Origin: Polyangium sp. 6x1
GTDB taxonomy: Bacteria; Myxococcota_A; Polyangia; Polyangiales; Polyangiaceae
Assembly (NCBI RefSeq): GCF_029946515.1
Contig: NZ_JARZHH010000047.1
Coordinates: 29,674 to 93,673, forward strand
Length of the DNA stretch: 64,000 bases
Direction: 5' to 3'
In this document: piece after piece, positions 43,365 to 52,549 of the stretch
Numbering within the stretch: the first letter of the stretch is position 1
How the letters are laid out: the number at the start of each line of letters is the position of its first letter
Position numbers and translations under genes: made by a program
The notes under the pieces: model-generated
Told to the model about the DNA's origin: nothing
The model's input: the letters and a program-made list of their open reading frames with translations, nothing else
Database searches by the model: none

Positions 43365-44561
43365 TCAGGCGGAATGCAAGACGATCGGGAGCGAGCCCGG
43401 GCCACGCACGAGGAGCGTGCGGTGCCAGGCCATCGGCTCGGGGCCGGGGGAGATGCCGCGTGCGTGCTGGAAGAGCGCCTCCAGGGCGAGGCGCCCTTCC
43501 AGACGCGCAAGCTGCGCGCCGAGGCAGAAATGGACACCATGGCCGAAGGGCAGGTTCTTCGGGCCGGGCCGGTCCAGGTTGAATTGGCCTCCGTCGGGGA
43601 ACTGGGATTCGTCGCGATTCGCCGAGCCCGTCATCACCAGAAGCGGCGCGCCCTTGGGCAATTTCACGCCGCCGAGCTCGACCTCCGCGGTCGTCGTGCG
43701 CGGGACTGCGTGGAGCGGCGGCTCGTAGCGTAGCACTTCGTCGATGAAGGCAGGGATCCGCGAGCGATCGGCGCGGAGCCTCTCCCAGAGCTCAGGTCGT
43801 TCGAGCAGGACCACGAGCGAGGCGCCGAGCATGTTCACCGCGGTCTCGATGCCGCCGACGAGGAGCAGGGTCATGAATGCAATCAGCTCGTCTTGCGTGA
43901 GCGCCTCGCCGTCGACCTTGGCCGTGAGCAGATCACTCACGAGATCCTCGGCGGGCGCGCGCCGGCGCTCTTCCAAAAGCTCGCCGAAATAGCGCCGCAG
44001 GTCCGCCACGGCGCCGCGCGCGAGCTCCTTGCGATCGTGTTCGTCCGGACGCACCGTGGTCACGCCGCCGGTGATGAGGTCCGCCCATCGCTTGAGGCGC
44101 GCGTGCAGCGCGGGGGAGAGCCCCATCAGATCGCCGATGACGAATGCCGGAATGCGCAGCGCATAAGGCGGCACGATGTCGATGGGCTCTCCGAGCGGCA
44201 GCTCGGCGACGGCCTGCTCGGCGAACGCCCGCACGCGCGGCTCCACCCGCGCCATGGCGAAGGTGCCGAAGGCGCGGGAGACGAGCGCGCGCAGCCGCCC
44301 GTGCTGGGGCGGATCCATCGTGATCATCGAATCGGCGAAGGGGTTTCCGCCGAGCCACGGCGGGTTCACCGCGAGGCCGAAGCCACGCGAGGAGAAGAGC
44401 TCGGGATTCTTGAGCACGAAGAGGACGTCGTCGTGCCGCGTGACGGCCCACATGCCGCCCGGATCCACTTGACACACGGGCGCGTTGCGACGCATGTCCG
44501 CATAGACCGGATAAGGGTCGTTCCTGAACTCCGGGGAGAGCACATTGTAACGGAAGGTCAT
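43365..44561 (-). CDS. Cytochrome P450
   Basis: A 398-residue soluble bacterial P450. Visible motifs: the I-helix oxygen-activation motif VGGIETA (residues 235-241), ExxR at Glu275-Arg278 (DEVLRYEPP), the FNLDRP segment and the heme loop FGHGVHFCLGA with ligand Cys346. The I-helix acid-alcohol pair is Glu-Thr. The ATG at 44561 has GGAG six bases upstream and removes an unlikely N-terminal extension. No ferredoxin or reductase gene is beside it, and no biosynthetic partner is evident, so the substrate is unknown. It is convergent with the subtilase gene and divergent from the lipoprotein gene at 44698. Confidence 0.93.
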   Translation of the reverse strand: MTFRYNVLSPEFRNDPYPVYADMRRNAPVCQVDPGGMWAVTRHDDVLFVLKNPELFSSRGFGLAVNPPWLGGNPFADSMITMDPPQHGRLRALVSRAFGTFAMARVEPRVRAFAEQAVAELPLGEPIDIVPPYALRIPAFVIGDLMGLSPALHARLKRWADLITGGVTTVRPDEHDRKELARGAVADLRRYFGELLEERRRAPAEDLVSDLLTAKVDGEALTQDELIAFMTLLLVGGIETAVNMLGASLVVLLERPELWERLRADRSRIPAFIDEVLRYEPPLHAVPRTTTAEVELGGVKLPKGAPLLVMTGSANRDESQFPDGGQFNLDRPGPKNLPFGHGVHFCLGAQLARLEGRLALEALFQHARGISPGPEPMAWHRTLLVRGPGSLPIVLHSA

Positions 44562-44697
44562 GACGAGCTCCAAAGAAGGGAGGCCGATGATACCGCGGCC
44601 CGACATCCCGGAGCGGCGAAATCGTCCGTCGCGAGGGGATGGGCGCGCGCCCACGTCGTTCGGAAGCGGAGCGCGTCCCTACGCGTTGACGCGCGCG

Positions 44698-45576
44698 ATG
44701 ACCGAGCCCTCCCGGACAGGAGACCCGAAGAAGACGCTCGGCGTGCTCGCAGCGACGTTTGCCCTGGCCGCGTCCGCGTGCTCTCGCCCCGCGACCCAGA
44801 CGAACGACGCCGCGGTCACGACCGAGCCCATCGCGTCCCCGAATGCATCCGCGCCGGCGGCCCCTTCTTCGACCGGAGTGTCGCCGAACGCGCCCGCGCC
44901 AAGCGCCTCCGCTGCTGCCGTCGCCGCGCTGCCGTGCGCGGGGGTGGAGCCGCGCTCCCGCGTGGAGGCGCACGAGGGCAATATCTATTTCTGTGGGCAG
45001 GATGGATCGGCGCGTAAGCTCACCGATTCGGGGAAAGACAATTCACCGGCGCTCTCTCCGGACGGGACGCGGGTCGTCTTCGTGCGGGCCGAGGGGATCT
45101 CGTCGGTCGAAGCCGACGGGTTCCGGGTCACCGACAACCGCATTCTGCTGCATGACCTCGCGTCTGGCCAAACCCGCGAGGTCGCGAAGAACGGCACGTG
45201 CCTGAGCCTTTGGTCGCCGGTCTTCGCGTTCGACGATCTCGTGCTGCTCGACGCGCGGGGATACGAGCTCCCCCGGTATACTCACACGAGCGTCTGCGGC
45301 GTCGACCTCCGGAGAAAAACGCCCGTGGTGCAGGCCATCGCGAGCGGGACCGATTGCGTCGCGGCCATTCGCTCGGGGCCCTACCGGGGCCACCTCTACG
45401 CCGAGGGCTATCGCAGCCCCGGCCCCACGGAGTATTTCGCGATCGTCGATCGCTCGGGCCACATCGTCCGCGAGCTCGAAGCTTCGGCGAGCACCGAGGA
45501 TCCCCCCGAGGGCCCGGCCGCCCAGACCGGCGCTTTCTGTCGTCCCCCGCGGCGGCTCGATTTTCGGAAGAGGTGA
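44698..45576 (+). CDS. Lipoprotein with TolB-like propeller segment
   Basis: A 292-residue protein. The signal peptide ends at AASACS (Cys28). A Pro/Ser/Ala linker follows to about residue 75. The globular part starts at EGNIYFCGQDGSARKLTDSGKDNSPALSPDGTRVVFV, the classical TolB/WD-like propeller blade, and continues with blade-like strands, but it is too short for a full propeller. Five Cys suggest disulfides. Function unknown. It is divergent from the P450 gene and followed 24 bp later by the next lipoprotein gene, with which it may form an operon. Confidence 0.78.
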   Translation: MTEPSRTGDPKKTLGVLAATFALAASACSRPATQTNDAAVTTEPIASPNASAPAAPSSTGVSPNAPAPSASAAAVAALPCAGVEPRSRVEAHEGNIYFCGQDGSARKLTDSGKDNSPALSPDGTRVVFVRAEGISSVEADGFRVTDNRILLHDLASGQTREVAKNGTCLSLWSPVFAFDDLVLLDARGYELPRYTHTSVCGVDLRRKTPVVQAIASGTDCVAAIRSGPYRGHLYAEGYRSPGPTEYFAIVDRSGHIVRELEASASTEDPPEGPAAQTGAFCRPPRRLDFRKR

Positions 45577-45600
45577 GCCCGCCATGATAGAGTGCGGACG

Positions 45601-46404
45601 ATGCTCCGCCACCATCGCCTCCTTCTCGGCGCCGTGTTGTCCGCATTTTGTTTGAGCTGCAACGTCATCTCGCCGCCGCCGCTCATGCCGAACCTCGCGC
45701 GCGTCGGGCCGAGTCAGCCGGGGGACACGCGGATCATGCTCGTCGTGGGGCTCGGCGCGGGCGTCTGGCTCGACGCCGGGGTCGGGGCCGAGCTGCGGGT
45801 CGAATCACAAGTGAACGAGTGGGCGACCGTGGGAGGCGGGCTCTCGGGCGCGCGCAACCTGGAGCACGGCGACCCCGAGCCCGGATCGAGAGTGCGCGCG
45901 GGGGACAGCCATCCGCGCTGGCTTTATGGCCTGCGGACGTGGGGGCGGTTCAATCCCGGCGAGCTCGATTGGTTCGCGCTGAAGGCAGGCGCGGGGATCG
46001 CGGGCACGAACAAGGGGACGGTCGCGCTGACGCTCGACGGCGCCCCGCTGTTTGGCCATTCGTTCGAGGTCGGCGGGGAAGCGGGGAGCGCGCCCTGGCT
46101 CGTGAGCCCGTATGGCGGGCCCGTCGTGGCCCTATCGGTCCCTTTGCGGCAGGGGGAAACCATCATGGACCAAAAGGTCAACCTGGGGTTCGGGCCCGAT
46201 ATGCACACGACGAGCCATCTCGAGCCCATCCCATTCACCACGACGTTTTTCGTGGGCGCGCAGGGAGGGATCGCGGTGGACGCGCCCGGCGCCCCTGCCT
46301 GGACAGGGGCGCTGGAGGTGCTTTCGCTGCTCGGGATCTCCGACACGCACGCCGCCGTGCTCATGGGCATTGCGACGGGGCAGGGCGTGCGCGTGCGCCG
46401 CTGA
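45601..46404 (+). CDS. Probable outer-membrane or periplasmic lipoprotein
   Basis: A 267-residue protein with a signal peptide ending at FCLSCN (Cys20, lipobox-like). The rest alternates hydrophobic and Gly-rich strands (IMLVVGLGAGVWLDAGVGAEL; WATVGGGLSGARNL; WFALKAGAGIAGTNKGTVALTL; FTTTFFVGAQGGIAVDA), as in small beta-barrels or beta-sandwiches. I do not recognise the family. Its stop is 12 bp from the end of the convergent DUF2169 gene of the type VI effector island. A role as immunity protein against the lysozyme effectors is conceivable, but only its position suggests it. Confidence 0.72.
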   Translation: MLRHHRLLLGAVLSAFCLSCNVISPPPLMPNLARVGPSQPGDTRIMLVVGLGAGVWLDAGVGAELRVESQVNEWATVGGGLSGARNLEHGDPEPGSRVRAGDSHPRWLYGLRTWGRFNPGELDWFALKAGAGIAGTNKGTVALTLDGAPLFGHSFEVGGEAGSAPWLVSPYGGPVVALSVPLRQGETIMDQKVNLGFGPDMHTTSHLEPIPFTTTFFVGAQGGIAVDAPGAPAWTGALEVLSLLGISDTHAAVLMGIATGQGVRVRR

Positions 46405-46416
46405 GCGGGCGAGCGT

Positions 46417-49125
46417 TCATCGCCTCGGCCGGCCCGCCACGGTGCGCGCGAGCGCGAGCACGCGGAGCGCGACGACGAGCGATTCACTCTGATCCTGCTG
46501 CGGCAAGGCCTCCACGACGAGGCGCGCCGAGAACCTCGAAAAGAGCGGAAGCTTCTTCGCGAGATCGATAGGCAGGTACGTGGGGATGCCCTTGTCCGCC
46601 ATCGGGCCATGGAGCAGCGCCCGGATCCATTCGGCGCCCGAAAGCTCGCGTTTCTGGTACTTGCGTTGCTCGAGCAGGACCCGGCGCGAATGGACGTCGA
46701 GGTAATCGGGCGGGAGCATGCGGTTCGCCCGGCTCCACGCCTCACGCACCCGGAGCGAAAAATTCGCCGCCACGTCGGCGGAGCTGCCGAGCGGGGTGCC
46801 GAGCGCCTCGTTCGCGAGATCGAGCGTCTCCTTGAGCTTCTTGTCGCCCACGGCGAGCGGCGCGGCCGCGCTCGACAGGACCTTGAGGAGCTCGACCTCG
46901 TCGAAGGGCAATTCGAGGTCACCCGCGACGACGAGCAGCGGTGGTTCGAGCACGCCGTCGTCGTTGACCGCCGAGAAAAGCGCATTCTCCACGTCGAGCG
47001 TGGGCGTGGCCCGCGTGAGGACCCGGGAGACGCGCGATTTTTCCTCTTTCGATTTTTCTTCCGGGGTCTTTTCTTTCTTGCGCTCGGGTTTCTTGCGAGG
47101 CTTGGGCGGCGAAGCTTCCGGATCCTCGTCATTCCACGGGTCCTCGGAGGCCTCGTCGGCGGGCGCTTCGGGCTCCGCGGGCGGAGCCGGCTCGAAGAGG
47201 GGCTTCCAGGCCTCGTTTTCGGGGAGCCGCGGGGGGAGCTCGGGGGCAAACCACAAGAGATCGACGAGGAAACCCGTGGGCGCTGCGGAGGGAGGCGCGG
47301 CGGCGGGTTTGTCGCGCCGCTCCTTTTCGCGGTCGTCCTCCGTCGGCGCCGTGGCTGCGGCATGGGAGGCCTCGGCCGCGCCGAGGAATGCGGCCGTGGC
47401 GAGGACGCGTGGATCGCTCTTGGCGGGGCGGGAACGGTCCTTTTCGATGGATGCCGGCGGCGCGGCGGGCGGCGGCGCCTCGGGCGCGGGGCGAGCCTTT
47501 TGCGCGGCGAGCACCGCTGCTTGCCCCACCGTGGTCCCGGCCGGCCGCGCGACGGTCGGCGGCTGCATCGGGAGGGCGGGCGCGGGCGGCGCCGAATGCG
47601 GGACGACGACGCCCGGGAGCGACGGGACCTGCGGGCGCATGGGCGCGGATGCGAGGGGCGGCTGCGGCGCCGTCGCCAGGGGAGGCGGAGGCGCCACGAC
47701 GGGCGGCGGCGCCATGGGCGGCGGAGGCGCCACGACGGGCGGCGGGGCCGGGGACGCAGGCTCAGCCGGGCGCCGAAGCTGCGCCATGGGCGGCGGCGCA
47801 ACGGGCATGGCCGGCGCGGGCGCGGGGGCAGGCGCGGGATGGTTTTTCTTCGCCGTGAGCCACGCGGGCATTGCGTCGCGTGGGATCGTCCCGACAAACA
47901 CGGCCGTGTCGTGAAGGTCCTCGGGCGGCGGCTGGGGGCGCGGCCCGTGCGGCTGCGGCTGCTTCGACGGCGGAGGCTGCGCGGCCGCGCCCTGCGCGAA
48001 TGGCATGGCCGGCGAGGCCGCGAAGGGCAGGGGATTGTGCCCGACGCCGTGGAGGCTATCGGCCGTCGTTTGCGTGAGATCGAGATCGTCGTCGTCCTCG
48101 TCGAGCGAGGGCGGCGGCTCCGGCGCGGTGCGCGTCGGCTCGGGGAACCGCACGGGCTCGCCGGGGTATTCGACGCCGATGAAGATGCGGCCCGGCTGAT
48201 CACGGCCGTCGAGCGGAATCTGGGCGCGGAACGTGAGGCTCGCGATCGCGCGGTTCGTATCGATCCACAGGGTGTCGGCGACGAGATCGGGCTCCCAGGG
48301 CGGCAGGCCTTCGATCTCCACGCGCATGCGGGGCCTGATCCCCGGGAGGCGCGTGGAGAATCGTTCGATCTCCGGGTGCATGTTTTCGAGCAGGATCGAC
48401 TCGTCCGGCCGGAGCTCGGAGACGAGCTGATCCGGCGGCGCGCTCTGGAAATACGAGCCGTCGAACTCCATCCCGAGCGGCGTCTCGGTCCACGTGCTGT
48501 TCGCGAACGCCCCCACGAGCGCGCCGAGCTTTGCGCTGCGGACGAGCCACCCCGATGCGATGGGCCCGAAGCCGACCGTCGGAATCGGGCGTGCGCCCTC
48601 CGTGTCCATCAGCCCGGGGGGCTGTAGGTTTGGCAGGGCACGCCGCCCGTACGCGTCGACGACGGCCGGGTCGATCCCGACGGGGTTCCACGAATCGTCA
48701 CCGCCGGCGGCGCGCTCGTAGCGGAGCGGCATCTGCGTCCATTTTGGCCCCTCCGCGACGGCGCCGTCCCTCGTGACAGAGCGCGCGCCGAGGACCTCGA
48801 TCGATTTGTCGACGTCGGCGACGACGAGCCTCGCGAAGAGCGAACGCACGGGCTCGCGCCGCGGCGCGAACGCGCTGCCGACGAGCAAGACCTCTGGCCG
48901 GGGTTTGTAGGGCGCGAGGTCGCTCGGCGCATAGACGCATTTGCCCGGGTCGTCGTCCCAGTGGTTGTCGCGCTCGTTGATCTCCTCGGGCTCGGTCGCC
49001 ACGATCGACGTGCCGGGCTTCAGCGCGTACGTCACCTTGCAGACGACGGTGAGCGACCATTGCCCGGGCTGCTCTTGCCACGTGACGGAGCCCGTGAGGA
49101 AGGGCGGGAGGGTGATGATGTCCAT
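46417..49125 (-). CDS. DUF2169 protein of the type VI effector island
   Basis: A 902-residue cytoplasmic protein. Residues 1-330 form a DUF2169 domain (WSLTVVCKVTYAL; PPGLMDTEGARPIPTVGFGPIASGWLVRSAKLG; FQSAPPDQLVSELRPDESILLENMHPE), a family that accompanies VgrG/PAAR genes and is thought to help load effectors. Residues 360-720 are a long Pro/Ala-rich low-complexity linker ending in a Lys/Glu stretch (KPRKKPERKKEKTPEEKSKEE). The last 180 residues form a helical domain (NALFSAVNDDGVLEPPLLVVAGDLELPFDEVELL). It is the last gene of the four-gene minus-strand island, 24 bp after the PAAR-lysozyme gene. Confidence 0.87.
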   Translation of the reverse strand: MDIITLPPFLTGSVTWQEQPGQWSLTVVCKVTYALKPGTSIVATEPEEINERDNHWDDDPGKCVYAPSDLAPYKPRPEVLLVGSAFAPRREPVRSLFARLVVADVDKSIEVLGARSVTRDGAVAEGPKWTQMPLRYERAAGGDDSWNPVGIDPAVVDAYGRRALPNLQPPGLMDTEGARPIPTVGFGPIASGWLVRSAKLGALVGAFANSTWTETPLGMEFDGSYFQSAPPDQLVSELRPDESILLENMHPEIERFSTRLPGIRPRMRVEIEGLPPWEPDLVADTLWIDTNRAIASLTFRAQIPLDGRDQPGRIFIGVEYPGEPVRFPEPTRTAPEPPPSLDEDDDDLDLTQTTADSLHGVGHNPLPFAASPAMPFAQGAAAQPPPSKQPQPHGPRPQPPPEDLHDTAVFVGTIPRDAMPAWLTAKKNHPAPAPAPAPAMPVAPPPMAQLRRPAEPASPAPPPVVAPPPPMAPPPVVAPPPPLATAPQPPLASAPMRPQVPSLPGVVVPHSAPPAPALPMQPPTVARPAGTTVGQAAVLAAQKARPAPEAPPPAAPPASIEKDRSRPAKSDPRVLATAAFLGAAEASHAAATAPTEDDREKERRDKPAAAPPSAAPTGFLVDLLWFAPELPPRLPENEAWKPLFEPAPPAEPEAPADEASEDPWNDEDPEASPPKPRKKPERKKEKTPEEKSKEEKSRVSRVLTRATPTLDVENALFSAVNDDGVLEPPLLVVAGDLELPFDEVELLKVLSSAAAPLAVGDKKLKETLDLANEALGTPLGSSADVAANFSLRVREAWSRANRMLPPDYLDVHSRRVLLEQRKYQKRELSGAEWIRALLHGPMADKGIPTYLPIDLAKKLPLFSRFSARLVVEALPQQDQSESLVVALRVLALARTVAGRPRR

Positions 49126-49149
49126 GAAAAACCGATTCCTGCCCGTCGA

Positions 49150-50037
49150 TCAGTCCCACGCGAGGCGCTTCGAGAAATAGCGCGCCCGCGCCCACACGTC
49201 GCGCGAGTAATCGTCGCCCGCCGAGCCGTCGTCGAGCTTGGCCCAGCTCGCCGCGTCCTTCGGCTGCGTCCGGACGTTGCCCGGCCCGAAGTTGTATCCG
49301 GCGATGGAGCCCGCGAGCCATTGCTCCCGCGTCCAGCTCGGGTGCGCGGCTTTCACGGACTTGTACGTGTCGCTCCAGATCCTCATCGCCTGCTCGGCGT
49401 GATCCATGCTGAAGGGCCCGCCTTTTGGCTTGTGAAACTCCTTGTCGACCTGGAACATCCCGTACCCGTCGGGATCGTATTTCCCGTACCCGTCCGCGCG
49501 GAGGTGCCTGCCGAAGCCGGATTCGCGGCTCGCGAGGCCGAGCAGGAGTGCCGGGGGAATGCCGTATTTCGCGCCGAGCTTCTTCGCGAGCGGCACGAGC
49601 TTCTGCGCCCGCGCCCGGTCCATCGGCGCCTCCACGCTCGCCCGCGGCATCTTGCCGGGCTTCATCGTGAGCAAGATCTTGTTTTGCCGCTCGGCGCGGT
49701 TCGGGCGATCTTCGGGCTCCTCGGGCTTCTTCTTGGCCGTCTTTTTCCCGCCGGCGTACAGGGCCATGCTGCCGGTCTTCACGACGCTGCCGCAATCGAG
49801 GCAATCCCCGACGCGGACGACGGCCTTGCCATTGACGTAGATCTCGTCGGAGCCCTCCTCGGCCACGCTGTCGTGGTGCGGGTGGTCCGGGCCGTCGTGC
49901 GGCTCCCAGAGGTCGCCGACCCGCACGACGGCGTGCCCGTCGAGGAAGACGTCCGGGCTGCCCTCGATGGCCTTGCGCGGCGCGCACCCGTCGTGCCCGC
50001 TGCATTCGTCCACGCCCTTGCGAGCTACCAGTGCCAT
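49150..50037 (-). CDS. PAAR-lysozyme fusion, type VI effector
   Basis: A 295-residue fusion. Residues 1-95 form a PAAR-like (DUF4150-type) spike tip rich in Cys/His (ECSGHDGCAP; SPDVFLDGHAVVRVGD; IYVNGKAVVRVGDCLDCGSVVKTGS). After a Lys/Glu linker, residues 140-295 form a lysozyme/transglycosylase domain with catalytic Glu172 (LASRESGFG), YGMFQVDK and GYNFGPGNV. It would be carried on the tip of the VgrG spike and cut peptidoglycan of target cells. The same lysozyme domain, with recognisable similarity along its length (MFQVDK/LFQVDK, GPGNVRTQP/GPGNAQTRP), forms the C-terminus of the neighbouring VgrG. Confidence 0.9.
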   Translation of the reverse strand: MALVARKGVDECSGHDGCAPRKAIEGSPDVFLDGHAVVRVGDLWEPHDGPDHPHHDSVAEEGSDEIYVNGKAVVRVGDCLDCGSVVKTGSMALYAGGKKTAKKKPEEPEDRPNRAERQNKILLTMKPGKMPRASVEAPMDRARAQKLVPLAKKLGAKYGIPPALLLGLASRESGFGRHLRADGYGKYDPDGYGMFQVDKEFHKPKGGPFSMDHAEQAMRIWSDTYKSVKAAHPSWTREQWLAGSIAGYNFGPGNVRTQPKDAASWAKLDDGSAGDDYSRDVWARARYFSKRLAWD

Positions 50038-50050
50038 CGGCCCCTCCCCG

Positions 50051-52510
50051 TCACCACTTCAGGTTCTTCGAATACCACTGCGCCTCGGCCCAGACGTCGC
50101 GCGAATAATCGTCGTGCGCGGTGCCGTTGTCGAGCTGCCCCCACGCCGCCGTGGACGAGGGCCGCGTCTGCGCGTTGCCCGGGCCCGAGTTGTAGGCGAC
50201 GAGGCCCGCGGCGAGGTACTCCTCCTCGCTCCAGCCGGGGTGCTTGTGCTTGATCTGGCCCATGTATCCTTTGTAGATGTCCATCGCCTGATCGATGTGG
50301 TGCCAGTCCGAAGGGCCGCCCTTCGGCGTGTGGTAGCGCTTATCGACCTGGAACAGCCCGAAGCCCATCCCGTCGAATTTGCTGTAGCCGTTCGCGTCGA
50401 GGAACTCGCCGAACGCCGATTCGCGGTTCATCCAGGCGAGCGCGAGGGCCGGCGGGATGTCGTACCGCTCGCCGATCTTCTTCGCGAGCTCCTTGTAATG
50501 CTCCGCCTTCGCTTTGCGGGCCGCGGCGATCTGGTGGTATTTGCCCGCGGGGCCGGGGTTCATCTTGCCGAGTAGCTCGTTCTGCTTCGCGGCCTTCGAT
50601 TTGCCGGGGTGCTCCTTGGCGTGCTCGTGCTTCGGGTGCTCTTTTTCGTGCTTGGGCGGCTCGTGTTTTGCGTGCTCGTGCTTCGCCTCGTGAGGCTCGT
50701 GCTTCGCGGGTTTCTTCGTCCCGTGTCCGCCGAGTTTCTTCGGCTTGCGCCCCGCAGGCACCTCCACGGGCGGGTTCAACTGGATCTTCGGGCCGCCCTT
50801 GACGACGAGCTCCTTTCCGGCCTGGATGATGACGTTCCCTTTCGCCGAGAGGATGAGATCCCCGTCGACCGTGACGTGCCGGTTGCCCTTCGTCTCTTCG
50901 AGCTCGTCCTCCTGGACGACCTTGTGCAGGTCCTTCGTGGCTTCGAGGTAAAAGAGCTCCCCGTCCGCCTTGTCGTCGAACGTGATTTCGTTGCCGCCGT
51001 TCTTCGAGCTCGATTTGAGCGTCGTGCGGGTCTTGTGCTCCGGGATCGCATGAGGCACCGGCGAGATCGTGCCGAACAAGCGGCCCACGACGACGGGGAG
51101 GTCGGGGTCGCCTTCGAGAAACGCGACGAGCACCTCCTGCCCGACGCGCGGCATCGTGACCATGCCAAACCCAGGCCCCGCCCAGGCCTGGGAGACGCGC
51201 ACCCAGCACGAGCCCTTCTCGTCGCCCTTCGCCTCGCGATCCCACGGAAATTGCAGCCGCACGCGACCATGTTCGTCGCAATGGATGTCCTCGCCCGGCG
51301 GCCCGACGACGACCGCGCTCTGGATGCCGTGGATGCGCGGCTTGCCGGCCTTCGAGAGCGGCTTGAACGCGCCGTCCTCGCCGCTCCGGTGCGCGTCGCC
51401 ATGGCTTATCGCGGTGAGCAGGGGCCGGAAAGGCTTCTCCGCCGAGACGGCCTCGCCGCCCGCATGCCAATCGTCGTCGACGTCGCCCGAGAGGAACGAC
51501 GAGAGGACGAGGAGCTTCTTTCCATTTTTGAGATCCCGGTGCGGGTGTCCCTTCATCGAAAAGACGGTGCCCGGCGCGACGTCGGTCGCCGATGTGTTGA
51601 AGCTGATGCGGCTCGACGCGCCGCGCATGGCCTCGACGTGCCGCTGTGCCTTGCGCTTGGCCTCTTTCTCATTGTGCCGGTAATTGCCCTCGGCGTCGCC
51701 GACGGGCGTGGCGCCGTCGCCGTCGCCGGCGGCGTGGCTCGAGCCAGGGAGGAAGAAATACTCTTCGAGCAGGCTGTCCGGCCCGTCGTCGCCTTCGCTG
51801 TGCGCGCCGGCGAGCGGGAACGTCGGGCGGCGGAAATCGAAATCACGCACGACGGCGCGCCCCGGGCGCACGTCGTGGGCGATGCTCACGTCCGTGATGT
51901 GCTCCGCTTTCTCCGCGAGGCTCGCCGAGCGCACGAACGGCAGCGCCTTCTCGCGCGGCTCCGAGGCATTCGGCGCGTCGGTGAGGATCATCTTCGTCTC
52001 CTTCTCGCCCTCGGGGGTCGTGAAGAAAAACGAGATGCCCGCGTCGACGAGCAAGCGCCGCACGAAATCGTGATCGGTCTCGCCGTATTGCACCTTGAAC
52101 TCGCGCTTCGCGTAGTCGTCCTCGTCGAGCCGGAGCTCGAAGGGCAAATGCCACTCCGCGAGGACCTTTTTCACGATCTGCGGCACGGACGCGTGCTTGT
52201 AGACGCGGTGGTTGCGGCGATGGGAGAGCAGCCAGAACGCCGGGACGATGCGGAGCGCGTACGTCGAGAGCCCGTCGGATTCGACCTCGGTCTGCGCGAT
52301 CCTCGCGCACACGCCCGTCCAGATGCGCGGGCCGCTGTGCCCCACGAGCCCGAACGACGCGGGGCGGCCGCTGATCTTCTTCAGATCGACGTCGTCGTCG
52401 CCGACCGCGATCACGTCGATCTGGAACGACGCATTGAGCGCCTCGTGCACCGAGAAGCTGCGGACGTCGAGGTGTTCCCCGGATTCCAGTGAGATTTTCA
52501 CGTTGCTCAT
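50051..52510 (-). CDS. vgrG: Evolved VgrG spike with C-terminal lysozyme domain
   Basis: An 819-residue VgrG (TssI). The gp27/gp5-like body covers residues 1-560: ISLESGEHLDVRSFSVHEALN, KRE FKVQYGETDHDFVRRLLVDAGI, the OB segment IHCDEHGRVRLQFPWD, GFGMVTMPRVGQEVLVAFLEGDPDLPVVVGRLF and the beta-helix GNRHVTVDGDLILSAKGNVIIQAGKELVVKGG. A His/Glu/Lys/Pro linker (KHEPHEAKHEHAKHEPPKHE) follows. The last 160 residues are a lysozyme domain (MNRESAFGEF with catalytic Glu; FGLFQVDKRYHTPKGGP; YNSGPGNAQT). The gene lies 13 bp from the PAAR gene. No TssA-M sheath or membrane-complex genes are in this window. Confidence 0.93.
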   Translation of the reverse strand: MSNVKISLESGEHLDVRSFSVHEALNASFQIDVIAVGDDDVDLKKISGRPASFGLVGHSGPRIWTGVCARIAQTEVESDGLSTYALRIVPAFWLLSHRRNHRVYKHASVPQIVKKVLAEWHLPFELRLDEDDYAKREFKVQYGETDHDFVRRLLVDAGISFFFTTPEGEKETKMILTDAPNASEPREKALPFVRSASLAEKAEHITDVSIAHDVRPGRAVVRDFDFRRPTFPLAGAHSEGDDGPDSLLEEYFFLPGSSHAAGDGDGATPVGDAEGNYRHNEKEAKRKAQRHVEAMRGASSRISFNTSATDVAPGTVFSMKGHPHRDLKNGKKLLVLSSFLSGDVDDDWHAGGEAVSAEKPFRPLLTAISHGDAHRSGEDGAFKPLSKAGKPRIHGIQSAVVVGPPGEDIHCDEHGRVRLQFPWDREAKGDEKGSCWVRVSQAWAGPGFGMVTMPRVGQEVLVAFLEGDPDLPVVVGRLFGTISPVPHAIPEHKTRTTLKSSSKNGGNEITFDDKADGELFYLEATKDLHKVVQEDELEETKGNRHVTVDGDLILSAKGNVIIQAGKELVVKGGPKIQLNPPVEVPAGRKPKKLGGHGTKKPAKHEPHEAKHEHAKHEPPKHEKEHPKHEHAKEHPGKSKAAKQNELLGKMNPGPAGKYHQIAAARKAKAEHYKELAKKIGERYDIPPALALAWMNRESAFGEFLDANGYSKFDGMGFGLFQVDKRYHTPKGGPSDWHHIDQAMDIYKGYMGQIKHKHPGWSEEEYLAAGLVAYNSGPGNAQTRPSSTAAWGQLDNGTAHDDYSRDVWAEAQWYSKNLKW

Positions 52511-52549
52511 GGCTTCATCGTTCTCCCGAAGGGTCTTGCCGAGGAGCGC

